Source: Siphonodentalium dalli
Lineage: Eukaryota > Mollusca > Scaphopoda > Gadilida > Siphonodentaliidae
Assembly: GCA_032622095.1 (NCBI GenBank)
Contig: CP136069.1
Coordinates: 65,557,319 to 65,621,318, forward strand
Length of the DNA: 64,000 nt
Reading direction: 5' to 3'
Shown: piece by piece, positions 22,083-31,974 of the stretch
Layout: each line of letters starts with the position of its first letter
Numbering within the stretch: the first letter of the stretch is position 1
The notes under the pieces: generated by a model
What the model was told of the DNA's origin: nothing
What the model saw: the letters and a program-made list of their open reading frames with translations, nothing else
Databases searched by the model: none
Position numbers and translations under genes: made by a program

Positions 22083-23330
22083 AAACGCCAAATAATCACA
22101 ATCAAAGGGCAATAACTCTGGTGAAAATGTACGACCGCGGCCCTAGTTTGCGAACTCGTTTCATAAAATCCTCTTGTGGACTCATATACCAACAGTCTTC
22201 CAAAATCCTTTTGTGAACTCATATAAGAAAAATGTTTTTAAATGCTTTGATAATATTGTCAACTTTTCGTCGGTGTTAACGCCAAAAAATGACAAACAAA
22301 GCGTCGTAACTCTGGAGAAAATGTCAGACAGGGCCCAGTTTGTGAACTTATTTAAGATACTTCTTTTGGAAAGTCACACAGGGGGGGGGGGGGGTGAAAA
22401 AAAAATTCCGGCACGTATGCCGGGGTGGGTGGTCAAAGCCACCAACAGGCAATTTTTTCTGCAACTAAGAAAAATATTTCCTGCTTGTTTTTTTGTGTTT
22501 TGGCAATGAGTTGGGCTTCAAAACCACTTTGAATGAGAGAAATAATATAATTCTAACTGTAAACTGACTGCAGGCAGTTATCGTGTTGTATTTTGTTGCA
22601 AATTTTGAAATCCAAGATGGCCGCTGGCAGCCATGTTTTTTTGGCCGAATGACCTCAAAATGACTCATTCCAATTTACATGTCCATGTTAACATCCATGA
22701 TAAATAGTATGCACAGAAATTCATATACAGCTGTTTACAGTGAATTTTCCCCCGCAAATCTCTGTTTTAGTGTTAAAAGGGGGGGTGGGGTGTAGAAAAA
22801 TGGTCGGAAAAAACTGCCGAAAACGGAAAAAAATTTGGCGGTGGGTGGGGTACAAAAAATGATCGAAAGGGAAAAAATGCCATACGTGCCTGAAATTATT
22901 TTCCGAGTCACATACCAAAAATATTTGAAATCCGTTGATAATTGCAGACAATAACACCAGGACAACTTTTGTTGCCTGCTAATTAAACGTAAAACAAATA
23001 CAATCAAAAGGCCGTAACTCTGGTAATAAATGTACGGCCGAGCATTGTTTGCGAACTCGTTTCAGACAGGCCTACTACTTTTTTATCGAACAACTTTTCG
23101 TGGAATAAACTTACGCCAAAAAAATTACAATCAAAGAGTCGTAACTCTGGTAAAAATGTCCGACCCGGGATAGTTTGCGAACCCGTTTCAGATATCCCCC
23201 TTGTGAACTCATATACCAATTCTTTAAAACCCGTTGATTATTAAATTGTTCGAAATAACCTCCGGACAACATTTCGTGACGTCCCGACAGACGCCCGCCC
23301 CTACTTACGACGACTTTTCCCCCCATTGAT
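22083..23330. repeat. Degenerate tandem repeat, interrupted by a MITE
   Basis: Gene A intron 1. Units share CGTAACTCTGGTxAAAATGT, GTTTGCGAACTCGTTTCA and TTGTGAACTCATATACCA, at about 22110, 22304, 23012 and 23141. The MITE at 22379-22905 splits the series. Confidence 0.6.
22379..22905. mobile_element. CAGGGG-ended MITE, copy 1 (right end eroded)
   Basis: It starts CAGGGG...GTGAAAAAA with a long G run and ends CAGGCACG-type sequence through TTATTTTCCGA without the C run. GTCACA flanks both sides. It is nearly the reverse complement of copy 2, so 22379-24102 as a whole forms a very long foldback. Confidence 0.75.
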
Positions 23331-23557
23331 CACCGACTTGTGTGGTGCAACACGCACGTTGCATACCGTTTGTGTATTTTAAATACACCTATTAATATTC
23401 ACGATGTTTGGGGTCCCAAAAAAAAAAAAAAAAATAAAACAGCCATTTGCATGACATGAAACAGAAAAGGCGTTCCGCGTTAGTCTGTATTCCTGGTATG
23501 GTATAAATAAAGAGCGTCTGTTTCACTTCTGCTGTGCGAAAAATCTTCCAAATTACA

Positions 23558-24102
23558 CAGGGGGGGGGGGGGGTCGGAAAATTTTTTCAGGCACGTATGG
23601 CATTTTTTCCCTTTCGATCATTTTTTGTACCCACCCACCCCCACCGCCAAATATTTTTCCGTTTTCGGCAGTTTTTTCCGACCATTTTTTGACACCCACC
23701 CCCCCTTTTAACACTAAAACAGAGATTTGCGGGGGGAAATTCACTGTAAACAGCTGTATATGAATTTCTGTGCATACTATTTATCATGGATGTTAACATG
23801 GACATGTAAATAGGAATGAGTCATTTTGAGGTCATTCGGCCAAAAAAAACATGGCTGCCAGCGGCCATCTTGGATTTCAAAATTTGCAACAAAATACAAC
23901 ACGATAACTGTCAGTTTACAGTTAGAATTACATTATTTCTCTCATTCAAAGTGGGTTTGAAGCCCAACTCGTTGCCAAAACACTAAAAAACAAGCAGGAA
24001 TTTTTTTTTTAGTTGCGGAAAAAATTGCTTGTTGGTGGCTTTGACCACCCACCCCGGCATACGTGCCGGAATTATTTTTTTTCACCCCCCCCCCCCCCCC
24101 TG
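23558..24102. mobile_element. CAGGGG-ended MITE, copy 2, with target duplication
   Basis: A 545-bp element starting CAGGGGG and ending CCCCCTG, with inverted subterminal GGCACGTATG blocks. The 7-bp AATTACA occurs directly outside both ends (23551-23557 and 24103-24109). The ends and the near 8-bp duplication suggest the hAT superfamily. Copy B has the uninterrupted site at 57004-57014. Confidence 0.8.
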
Positions 24103-24499
24103 AATTACATAGACAAATTTTGGAAACTCGAATGAGCCATGTCCGTTTAAACATTACTGTTATACAGTGGAATAACTGATAAAAGTCCAATTATTAGTGC
24201 TATAAGATACCAAAGTTTTATCAAAATTGGACTGTAAATATTGGAATAGGTCAAAGTATTGAAAATTATTCTGAATATCATATTCAGACTAAAATATTTG
24301 AACTTGGTACATGATTAATGATATTTGTTGATAAATTACTGTAAGCTTGTATTGTGTATCATGCGAGAGATAGCTATTTTCGTGCACATGTATTTACAAA
24401 AATGTCGACCTATTGTTATCCCTTCTTCCACATTTCGATTCAATCCATAGAATTTAGAATTTTTTGTTCGGCAGTGAATAATAAAGAACGTTCTTTGTT

Positions 24500-25120
24500 A
24501 AGGATGAGCCCCATTCGTGAATTTTCAAAAAATCTCACTTTCAAACAATCAGTTTGAAGGGAAAATCATTATCCTTTATGACCAATGTATTCAATAGTTT
24601 CACAACAGCACGTGTTTACCCTCACAATATGATAGATATGTTCGAATTATGAAAAAAGTGGTTTAAACAAAATAAAAATAACCATTTTTTCATGTATGTA
24701 ACAGTTTGACAGGAAATATCTATAAAAAAACCACACACACTGCGTTATCTAGACTTAAATGAACCCAACTAGCACCATCTGAAATCATGACTGTCTGCGA
24801 GAAAATAAATAAAACATTTCTCATTGCATATTAAAAAATTTTGGCAGCCATTTGCAGGACTATTTTTTATCGGGAAAGGACCAAAACAACCTAAAAACAT
24901 AAATATAATTCAACCACGTTTTCAATTTATGTAGTTTTATGGTATTTTTTGTCTAAATATCTGCAAATGGCTGCCAAAAAACAAAAACATTGTATTGTGA
25001 GGGTAAAGAGTTATCGTATAGTACTATAGCACACATTGGTTATAAGGGATAACGATTTTTTTCCTTCAAATTGATAGTTTGAAATATTTTTGAAAAATCA
25101 CAAATTGGGTGCCTCCTTAA
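24500..25120. repeat. Nested inverted repeat in gene A intron 1
   Basis: The outer arms share TTGAAGG-AAAATCATTATCC and its inverse GGGATAACGATTTTTTTCC (about 24505-24640 and 24995-25115). The inner arms share GGCAGCCATTTGCAG (24844 onward) and its inverse CTGCAAATGGCTGCC near 24960. Probably a foldback element. Copy B carries a different MITE at this place. Confidence 0.6.
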
Positions 25121-25184
25121 TCAATTATTGGTATGGTAAACATAAAGAGCGTTTATTTCGAAAAATATATATGTGAATACTTAC

Positions 25185-25233
25185 CAGCGAACCCGGTGTA
25201 TCTCGAGAGCATCCCCATAAATTTAGTGAACAT
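25185..25233 (-). CDS. Gene A exon 1 (start codon, signal peptide)
   Basis: ATG at 25233 opens MFTKFMGMLSRYTGFA, then the donor G|GTAAGT. With exon 2 this gives a basic N-region and a hydrophobic core GFAVVIGVGLMLQAC, a convincing signal peptide with likely cleavage near AC|QS. The start was chosen because the frame further upstream has no ATG in this copy and reaches a TGA. Copy B does have an upstream in-frame ATG (55637), but that leader is not signal-like. The 5' leader to about 25485 is well conserved between copies. Confidence 0.8.
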
Positions 25234-25485
25234 CCCGATATGAAGCTGACTACAGAACGATGTAGATGAGAGTACAGTAATACTGTCGTGGTTGCTACTT
25301 CTTATATACTGCCGACGGGTACGTGGCCCAGACGCATGGGTGGCGGACGTATCCGCCGCGTGTACCTCCCCCAGGCTTATCGTCAGAATCTCTCATTCGG
25401 CAGGCTCCAGGTCAGTTCGCGTGATGATCTCACGGACAAGTCGGTAACAGATATCAGATCGTCATGCACGACAGTCTCCAAACGT
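25234..25485 (-). promoter_or_regulatory. Conserved 5' leader or promoter-proximal region of gene A
   Basis: GC-richer than its surroundings and closely matching 55545-55792 in copy B. It probably holds the 5' UTR and promoter-proximal sequence. The opposite-strand frames here (25288-25515 and 55487-55738) are open in both copies but appear to be shadows. No TATA box is claimed. Confidence 0.4.
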
Positions 25486-25762
25486 ACACATGCATGGGTT
25501 ATAAGAAAACCATAGTCAGAAATTGTATCGCCACCCAGATCATATTATTACGCATATATCAAATATATTGGAGCTTTAATGTAGTGATTGTGAAAAATGT
25601 CTATATAGGTAATGGCTATGGATATATAGTTGATTATATGTAATGTTTGTGTATATGTGTATAGTATGTGCTTGGTAAGAAAGCATATGAACATATTTTT
25701 AAAATCGGACGTGCCAAACTAAAGTTATGATAATTATGAAATATGTACACACACACGTCACG

Positions 25763-27840
25763 TATATACGGTGTGTTCACAAAGGGGCGCATACGTTCCA
25801 ATTGGTTGAAAGGTTCATCGCCAAAACATGCAATGGCAATTCCATTGATACACCAATATAGTATTGGTTATATTGAAACACCCATTGCCAACAACATGAC
25901 AAATTATCGCCCAGTTTCTTTACTTTGTTGCTTGTCAAAAAATTTCGAAAAGTGTATCTACTCTCACTTGAATACATACTTCAGGACCAACAACCTCCTA
26001 ACAAATATTCAGTCAGGATTCACCCCTAATGACAGCAGTCTTTCAGTTAACAGACGTCTATCATTATATAATATCTTCACTTGATAGCGGTAAAGAAATT
26101 AGATGCCTGTTCTGCGACGTTAGCAAGGCTTTTGATAAGGTATGGCACCGCGGTCTTATGTTTAAACTCAAAAGTATGGGAATTACCCGCGCGGCATACG
26201 ATCTTCTGGAAAAGTACTTAGATAATAGACAGCAGCGAGTATTTGTTTCAAATTCCAATTTAAGCTTGAAGAGTGTCTCAGCTGGTGTGCCCCAGGGATC
26301 CATACTTGGCCCTCTTCTATTTTTAGTCTACATTAACGACATTGTAGAAAATGTGACGAGTAATATAAGGCTTTTTGCTGACGATACGTCACTATATCTT
26401 TCGATCGAAGACCCCATATTGGCCGCAGAAGTTATTAGCAACGACATCAGGTTGTTATTCTAGTGGTCGCAAAAATGGCAAGTTAAATTCAATCCCATCA
26501 AAACAGAGTCACTTCTGATATCATGGAAGACCAACGCTATCGACCACCCACCACTTCAGATGTCTGGGCAGGATATTGAAGAAATTGAAACACATAAGCA
26601 CCTAGGTCTAACTTTTAACGGGGATGGTACCTGGCATGATCATATAACTGATATTGAAAATCGAGCTGCAAGTCGACTTTATAAACTGAGGAAGTATAAA
26701 TTCATTTTGGACAGGAGAACACTCGAACGTATATTCTTATATTACATCCGCCCAGTAATGGAATATTCTTCCTCAGTATGGGGTAATTGTACAGATGAGG
26801 ATTCATGCCATCTCGAAGACATCCAATGCGAAGCCGCGCGATTGGTCACAGGGGCAACTAGAAGCTGTAGTAAGGAATCTTTATTACGGGAAACCGGCTG
26901 GGTCACACTTTCGAGCAGAAGAGAAAAAGCAAAACTTATTCAATTTTTCAAAATGATTAAGCGAGACACGCATCCTTACTTATATACGCTTGTCCCTCCG
27001 GTATCTGGAAGCCAAGCCAATTACGATTTCAGACAAAAAGGCCTCAGGTGCCCCCGTTTTTTGGCGACAAGATATGAAAATTCATTCCTGCCAGCCACCG
27101 TAAAACTATGGAATAGCCTTCCACCAGAAGCGAAAAGTTGTGGCACAGTATCAGAATTCAAGAGATATATCTCCAAACATCACAATAGCATACCATCATA
27201 TTGTTATACAACGTTTACAAGACCAAGTCAAATCTACCACTGTCGTCTGAGAACCTTCTGGAGTAACTTGAAATATGATCTGTTTTGTAACCACCTACAT
27301 AATAATCCATTCTGCGATTGTGGGGAACTAGAGACCGCCGAACATTTTTTACTTCACTGTCCGATTTACAAGAGAGAGAGAGAGATAACTGTTTTGTGGG
27401 TCCTATTATGACATTAAATGTGAACACTTTACTTAATGGGTCGGTTAATTGAACGTAGTGAAAATACAGTCATTTTCATGTCACTCCAAAAGTTCATAGA
27501 TAGAACCAAACGATTTAACTGAGTTCCGGCCATCATTAACAGATATACATATCTCATCCAAAGAGTAGTGAAAATAGATAAGAGCGCTCTCACGGTTAAA
27601 TTATGTAATCGGGGGGGGGGGGGGTCGGAACTGCGGCGATCAGCCCCGGATATGCTCGCGGGTGTCTGTGGAACGGACAATTCATCACTCGAGACCAAAA
27701 TATATCATGAAGCAATTTTATAGCGCGGAAATGGCCACGAATAAACCTAGGCTTACTGCCAGATCCCTTTATCTCATATGTATGTTTGTGTATGTTATAT
27801 ATGTATTTGTGTGCCTTTTTGAGAAATAAAATATTGTTTA
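25763..27840 (+). mobile_element. Decayed non-LTR retrotransposon (CR1/L2-like)
   Basis: A plus-strand LINE truncated at its 5' end within the reverse transcriptase. The 3' UTR contains a G14 run near 27611 and an AATAAA at about 27825. Motif order and the Cys-rich C-terminus resemble the CR1/L2 group, but the clade was not tested. Confidence 0.85.
25880..27522 (+). pseudogene. LINE reverse transcriptase ORF2 remnant with frameshifts
   Basis: In order: NYRPVSLLCCLSKNFEK near 25900, QSGFTPNDS, a frameshift near 26030, then CDVSKAFDKVWHRGL near 26115, GVPQGSILGPLLFLVYINDI near 26285-26340 and the active site LFADDTSLY near 26370-26400. An in-frame TAG follows at 26461. The frame continues through HKHLGL (thumb), PVMEYSSSVWG and the C-terminal CDCGELETAEHFLLHC at 27315-27360. 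A (GA)n tract at 27370-27382 shifts the frame again. The last piece, SLQKFIDRTKRFN, ends at 27522. At least three frame breaks and one stop make it inactive. Confidence 0.9.
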
Positions 27841-29580
27841 CACTAACATGACAAACGTCTTGACGATTGACATGTTATTTTGTTGACGTGTTGCCAGCTC
27901 GCGGCAAATACACTAAACTGTTATTTTCTCGGTTCTCGTATACGACATTAGATTGTTTTCGGCTGGCATGTATCTTTTCTTTGTTATTTGTTCTAATTTC
28001 TATCGAAATAGAGGTCTGAAATTGACTGACAGAAGCCAATATACGGCGGCTGAACACTGAATGATTTACAAACAATCTCGAGAGTCATTATGAAATAATT
28101 TCCGATAAGGTTTCATTCACCACCGATTATGGAGACTAATTAATCATAATGCCTTCAATGTTTCGTGAAAGCACCACCTCAGAATTCCGTTAAAACAACT
28201 AATCTTTCAAATCATTACAACAACTGCGGCTAATCACTGAAAGTTTCCCATTCACCACACCAGAAAACTTCTAAATGCGGACCAAAAATCTACTAATCGG
28301 TTAAATACACTCCGGATACTTCGCAATAAGACCTTTAGTCTACATTCCAACGAAGACATATGTTCACTTTGTTGAGTTGTCGGGGTTATTTCGACACCAC
28401 CAACATCGCTATGTTGGCTTTAAGAATAATAAAATAATATGCCTTCTTTAGACATAATCACAAGTCACATTTCGTTTTTAGTGAAATAGAATATATAGAC
28501 TATATTAGCGGTCGTGCATAGCGGAAGATGTTTACCCCGGGCTAGTGTCCGAAATCACCACAAAGGAAATTTAAGGGCTCACAAAAGGGTGTTTCCAATG
28601 TGAACAATCCAAAAGGTTGAGTTTTCTTTTTTGTCTCATTTTAGACCACATAATTGAACATGCATGTTTATCGGTCATAATTTGGTTTCAATATGTCATT
28701 CCAAAAATGTAATTATCAGGGCGTCAAGTTTTGACGTACATTAAAAAAAAACAAGAAAAACTTTCAACTCGTTACAGACCGTTCCTGGTATTATCTGGAA
28801 CGTATTCGAGCTCAAACAACATTTAAAATGAAGATCATGGTTGACAGACAAGTAAAACGCAAGTGGATTTATAAAAGCATGTGTAATAAGAAAGCGTTAG
28901 ATATTTGTACCCTTAGAGATTCATGCTGTCCGAAGTAACCTCGCTGTCCAAAGTCACCCCATTTTACGGTACAGCAAAGTTACCTGAACATTATATTATG
29001 CATTGTATTCCCGCAATTAACTCTTCAAGCGTCGTCTTTCTTTTTCTTTTTTTTATTAATTGGCATTTGGGATGGTCGAAAGGACCGATAGGCCCTTTCC
29101 TTCACCCCTTAAGAGTCGTCCAGCCATTATTCACACCAAAATATCGAAAGCAATTACGCTGTCATAAAATGTACATACTGCAACAATGAGACATCCGCGA
29201 AGATACATCGGCGAATACAAACATCCTGCAAAAGTCGAACCGGTACGGAAATTGCTAGTACCTTTTTAATCACATTTTTATAAATAGAACCTCTATGTCT
29301 CCACTGACAACCCCAGAACATGACCACAGAAAACACCATAGGTGGCGTAACGATAAACTAAATCATTAATAACCCCACATACGACAGTGGTATGGGGTTA
29401 AGCCGTGCCCACGAATCATTACGGTACTGAGGCAATCGGCAAACCTCGTCAGATTCCGTACCGTTCGATGAGATAAGAATGGACTGGAGCCATATATTAA
29501 ATTTATATTAAATTATATTATTTGATTTTAAGATAACATGTTAACCTGAACGTTTATACATAAGACATATTCGACTTTAA
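27841..29580. other. No gene seen
   Basis: About 1.7 kb without recognisable repeats or coding motifs. The short frames (27875-28075 minus, 28923-29189 plus) lack motifs and splice context. Confidence 0.4.
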
Positions 29581-29584
29581 TTAA

Positions 29585-29950
29585 TTATTTCATTATATAT
29601 ATTATCGATATTAGATCGTTGTCATTGGCTGCGGACACACGTATCACAGTAGCGATGGCATAGTAGGTGTGACAATTATTTATGGTGAAGTTTGGTGACA
29701 ATTGGTCCGTTATAATCAGCCTTTTTTCTTGTTTTTGGTCCTTGTATAGTTCGTTTTGTTTATTCCAGATACTTTCTCGCAGCTGCATTTCCTCCAACAG
29801 TTCCGACACAGCTTCATTGGCCCACATGATAATATTAGCGGAATTATGAGTAGCAAAATAAAAAACGCAATTGGGGAACTTTCTTAATGCGCATGAAATT
29901 AATATAAGTGGAGAAACATGAATTGAGATCATATCAATATGATATATCAA
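29585..29950 (-). pseudogene. MADF/Myb-SANT-like ORF fragment
   Basis: A 121-codon frame whose middle reads WANEAVSELLEEMQLRESIW, then NKQNELYKDQKQEKR. W/AV..LL....W....YK......K is the pattern of MADF or Myb/SANT-like DNA-binding modules, often associated with Harbinger-type transposons. No full domain or transposase is next to it. The end of the frame overlaps a ~75-bp inverted repeat (29620-29695 versus 30060-30147), supporting a transposon origin. The assignment rests on pattern only. Confidence 0.35.
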
Positions 29951-30182
29951 AACTTAATGAGTAGAACTCAACCTTGGTGAAACGCAATGGGTTAATTGGT
30001 CGAGTCGACTCATTGTGCGGAAACTCAGCGCGCAACATGGCTAACTATGGCACAGAAATATGACGACCGATTGTCACCAAACTGCACCATAATAAATTGT
30101 CACACCTACTCTGCCATCGCTACTGTGGTACGTGTGTCCGCAGCCATTACCCGAAATTTATTGAAATTGGCGTAAGTCTCCC

Positions 30183-30586
30183 TTTAATTTCCGAGTCACC
30201 GATTCTTGTTATAATGCCTTGATATACGGTTATAATAACAATATATGACATAAAATATAATTAAAATACTATAATTCAACACCATTTGGACCATCTGTGT
30301 CTCCGAATGTGCCTATATATAGAGTAATGTTCACTCCCAGGATGCAACATAATTCAAACTAAGATATAGAGTTATCCCCCTTCCATTGAAAATGTTATAA
30401 TAGATTTTGCAGAACAGTCCAAATGCACAGAACTCACGTCGTACAAAAACATGTTCACAGTATATTACACCCATGCAATAAGTTGGTAATACATTATTTT
30501 GAGCTTCATCTTTCAAATGGTATATAATATGGCATATATTTTATATAATATGATCTGGGGTTTCGAAAATTTAGTGGGCCTTTTAA
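30183..30586 (-). mobile_element. TTAA-type MITE family B, copy 3
   Basis: Its ends read CCTTTAATTTCCGAGTCACC and TTTAGTGGGCCTTTTAA. It is inverted relative to copy 1 and shares the ATAGAGTTATCCCCCTTCCAT block. Confidence 0.65.
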
Positions 30587-30815
30587 GATATTTTAACGTC
30601 ATCTTAAAAGTGGTCACGTCTGGTCGTACGCACGCCTAGCTGAATAATTGTGGGAATAGGGACTAAGTGCCTTTAAATTTGGTTCATGCAAAATAACGTA
30701 AATGTCTGTAAACATCGTCAAGAAATACATGACAAAATAGTTTGTTATGTAAACATTAGTGTTACAATGGAATTATAGTGATACAAGTCATATTATAGTC
30801 CAATAATATACCAAA

Positions 30816-31008
30816 GTTTAAAGGTACTAAATCCGATGCGATGGTCCCCGTATCATCAGATTCCAACAACAACAAAAATATTTTAAATGTCCCTTCAGTT
30901 ATCAGAATCGATTATATTTGATGGGTCGGTTCCTCGACTCGAATCAAATACTTTTTACCCTCGAAGCCAAAGAAATAGTAATTTGGGAGCGTTAATTCGG
31001 ATAAACTT
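30816..31008 (+). mobile_element. Short TTAA-type MITE family C copy
   Basis: It starts TTTAAAGGTACTAAATCCGA and ends near GGAGCGTTAATTCGGAT. It has the CAACAACAAC block and the GACTCGAATCAAATA core but is internally deleted to about 190 bp. Confidence 0.6.
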
Positions 31009-31264
31009 GACGGTAAACATTGCAAAAGGTCAAAGCATTGAACAATATTCTGAAAATCAACACAGATTAAAATATTTGAACTTACTACACGATTAGCGAT
31101 ATTTGTTGACAGATCACTATAACAGTTTTGTTTACATAACATGCAATGATTTTGAACAACACGCGATGAGTACTATCAATAATAAAAATAAGAACACAGC
31201 TTATCTATTTCTCCATATTGTTTTTAGTGGTGATGTTTTTGCAGACTTTATTTCTTTGCACACG

Positions 31265-31411
31265 CATTTACCCGCTGTGATCGAGTACCCAGTCCATTTA
31301 AAGTGATATGAAACATTTACCCGCTGTGATCGAGTACCCAGTCCATTTAAAGTGATATGAAACATTTACCCGCTGTGATCGAGTACCCAGTCTATTTAAA
31401 ATGATATGAAA
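31265..31411. repeat. 49-bp tandem repeat, 3 units
   Basis: Units start at 31265, 31314 and 31363. Units 1 and 2 are identical and unit 3 has two differences (CAGTCTATT and AAAATGATA). There are no spacers, so this is not CRISPR-like. Confidence 0.95.
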
Positions 31412-31974
31412 CATTCCGGTTGGGTGATCAAATAGAAATGGAGAATAATCTTGCTCATGGTAGTTATTTTTACGAATATTAATCAAAATTTACACCACAC
31501 ATCGTCATTCTTATATATTAATTAAATGCAATTACTCTTGATGGCGAAATCATTTGTGTTAGTTTATCGCCGTTTGTTGCGTCCCGAATCGAGATGTAAA
31601 TATTTACAATTAAGCATAGTTCAGACGATGATTTCTATGGAGTGGTATGGTCGATTTCTTTGAGTTTTTCGGCGATTTTAGTATAATGTGACGTTCCCAC
31701 AGTTGGCATTGCGCCTGGGTTCTAACTTGTCAGTTCTACGCACCCGAACAGTCCATAATATGTCTTTAAAGATGTACGTTTTAGTGAGAGTCTTGTACAT
31801 GTACCTGATGAAAGTTTCAGTTCTGAGTCGTTTTTTAAGATACATGTGTATTAAACACGATCACAGCGGATTTGCATCGTGTGTACCATGCATCATCATA
31901 ATTTTGTTGCGATGATGGCAACTTTCTTCAGAAAAATCAACACTTTGCTGCGGGTTGTGATGACATAACTAACT
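31412..31974. other. No gene seen
   Basis: Left flank of the 3.2-kb array. The 75-codon plus frame (31688-31915) has no recognisable motif. Confidence 0.4.

Larger units (their letters stand above)
8699..25233 (-). other. Gene A: secreted TSP1-repeat protein, 7-8 exons
   Basis: Gene span on the minus strand. The exon series in transcription order is 25233-25185, 21761-21633, 19623-19600, 18302-18114, 15847-15683, 14021-13866, 11145-10991/10996 and possibly 8889-8699. Every internal junction is phase 1-1, the usual arrangement for TSP1-module exons. The product would be 288 residues if exon 7 is terminal, or 350 residues if exon 8 is included. Predicted order: signal peptide, short Gly-X-Y stretch, Ser/acidic linker, then four TSP1 or TSP1-like modules with variable Trp and Cys content, then a Cys-rich tail if exon 8 is used. 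Such proteins act outside the cell, in matrix or as secreted binders. Exons 1-5 are confirmed by the inverted paralogue at 55793-60841. Confidence 0.75.
14640..25485 (-). repeat. Left arm of a large inverted duplication (contains gene A exons 1-5)
   Basis: The sequence matches 55545-62985 in inverse orientation. It includes exons 1-5, their splice sites, and shared intronic elements such as the family F and B copies. Outer homology ends near 14640 (matching 62985) inside intron 5. Inner homology ends near 25485 (matching 55545), about 250 bp upstream of the start codon. The arm is longer than its partner because of copy-specific insertions. Confidence 0.8.

Noticed and set aside
25288-25515. 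75-codon plus frame, also open in copy B (55487-55738)
   Set aside because: It is antisense to the conserved 5' leader of genes A and B. There is no motif and no splice context; conservation comes from the duplicated DNA.
31265-31411. CRISPR-like short regular repeats
   Set aside because: The 49-bp units abut without spacers, and the host is eukaryotic.
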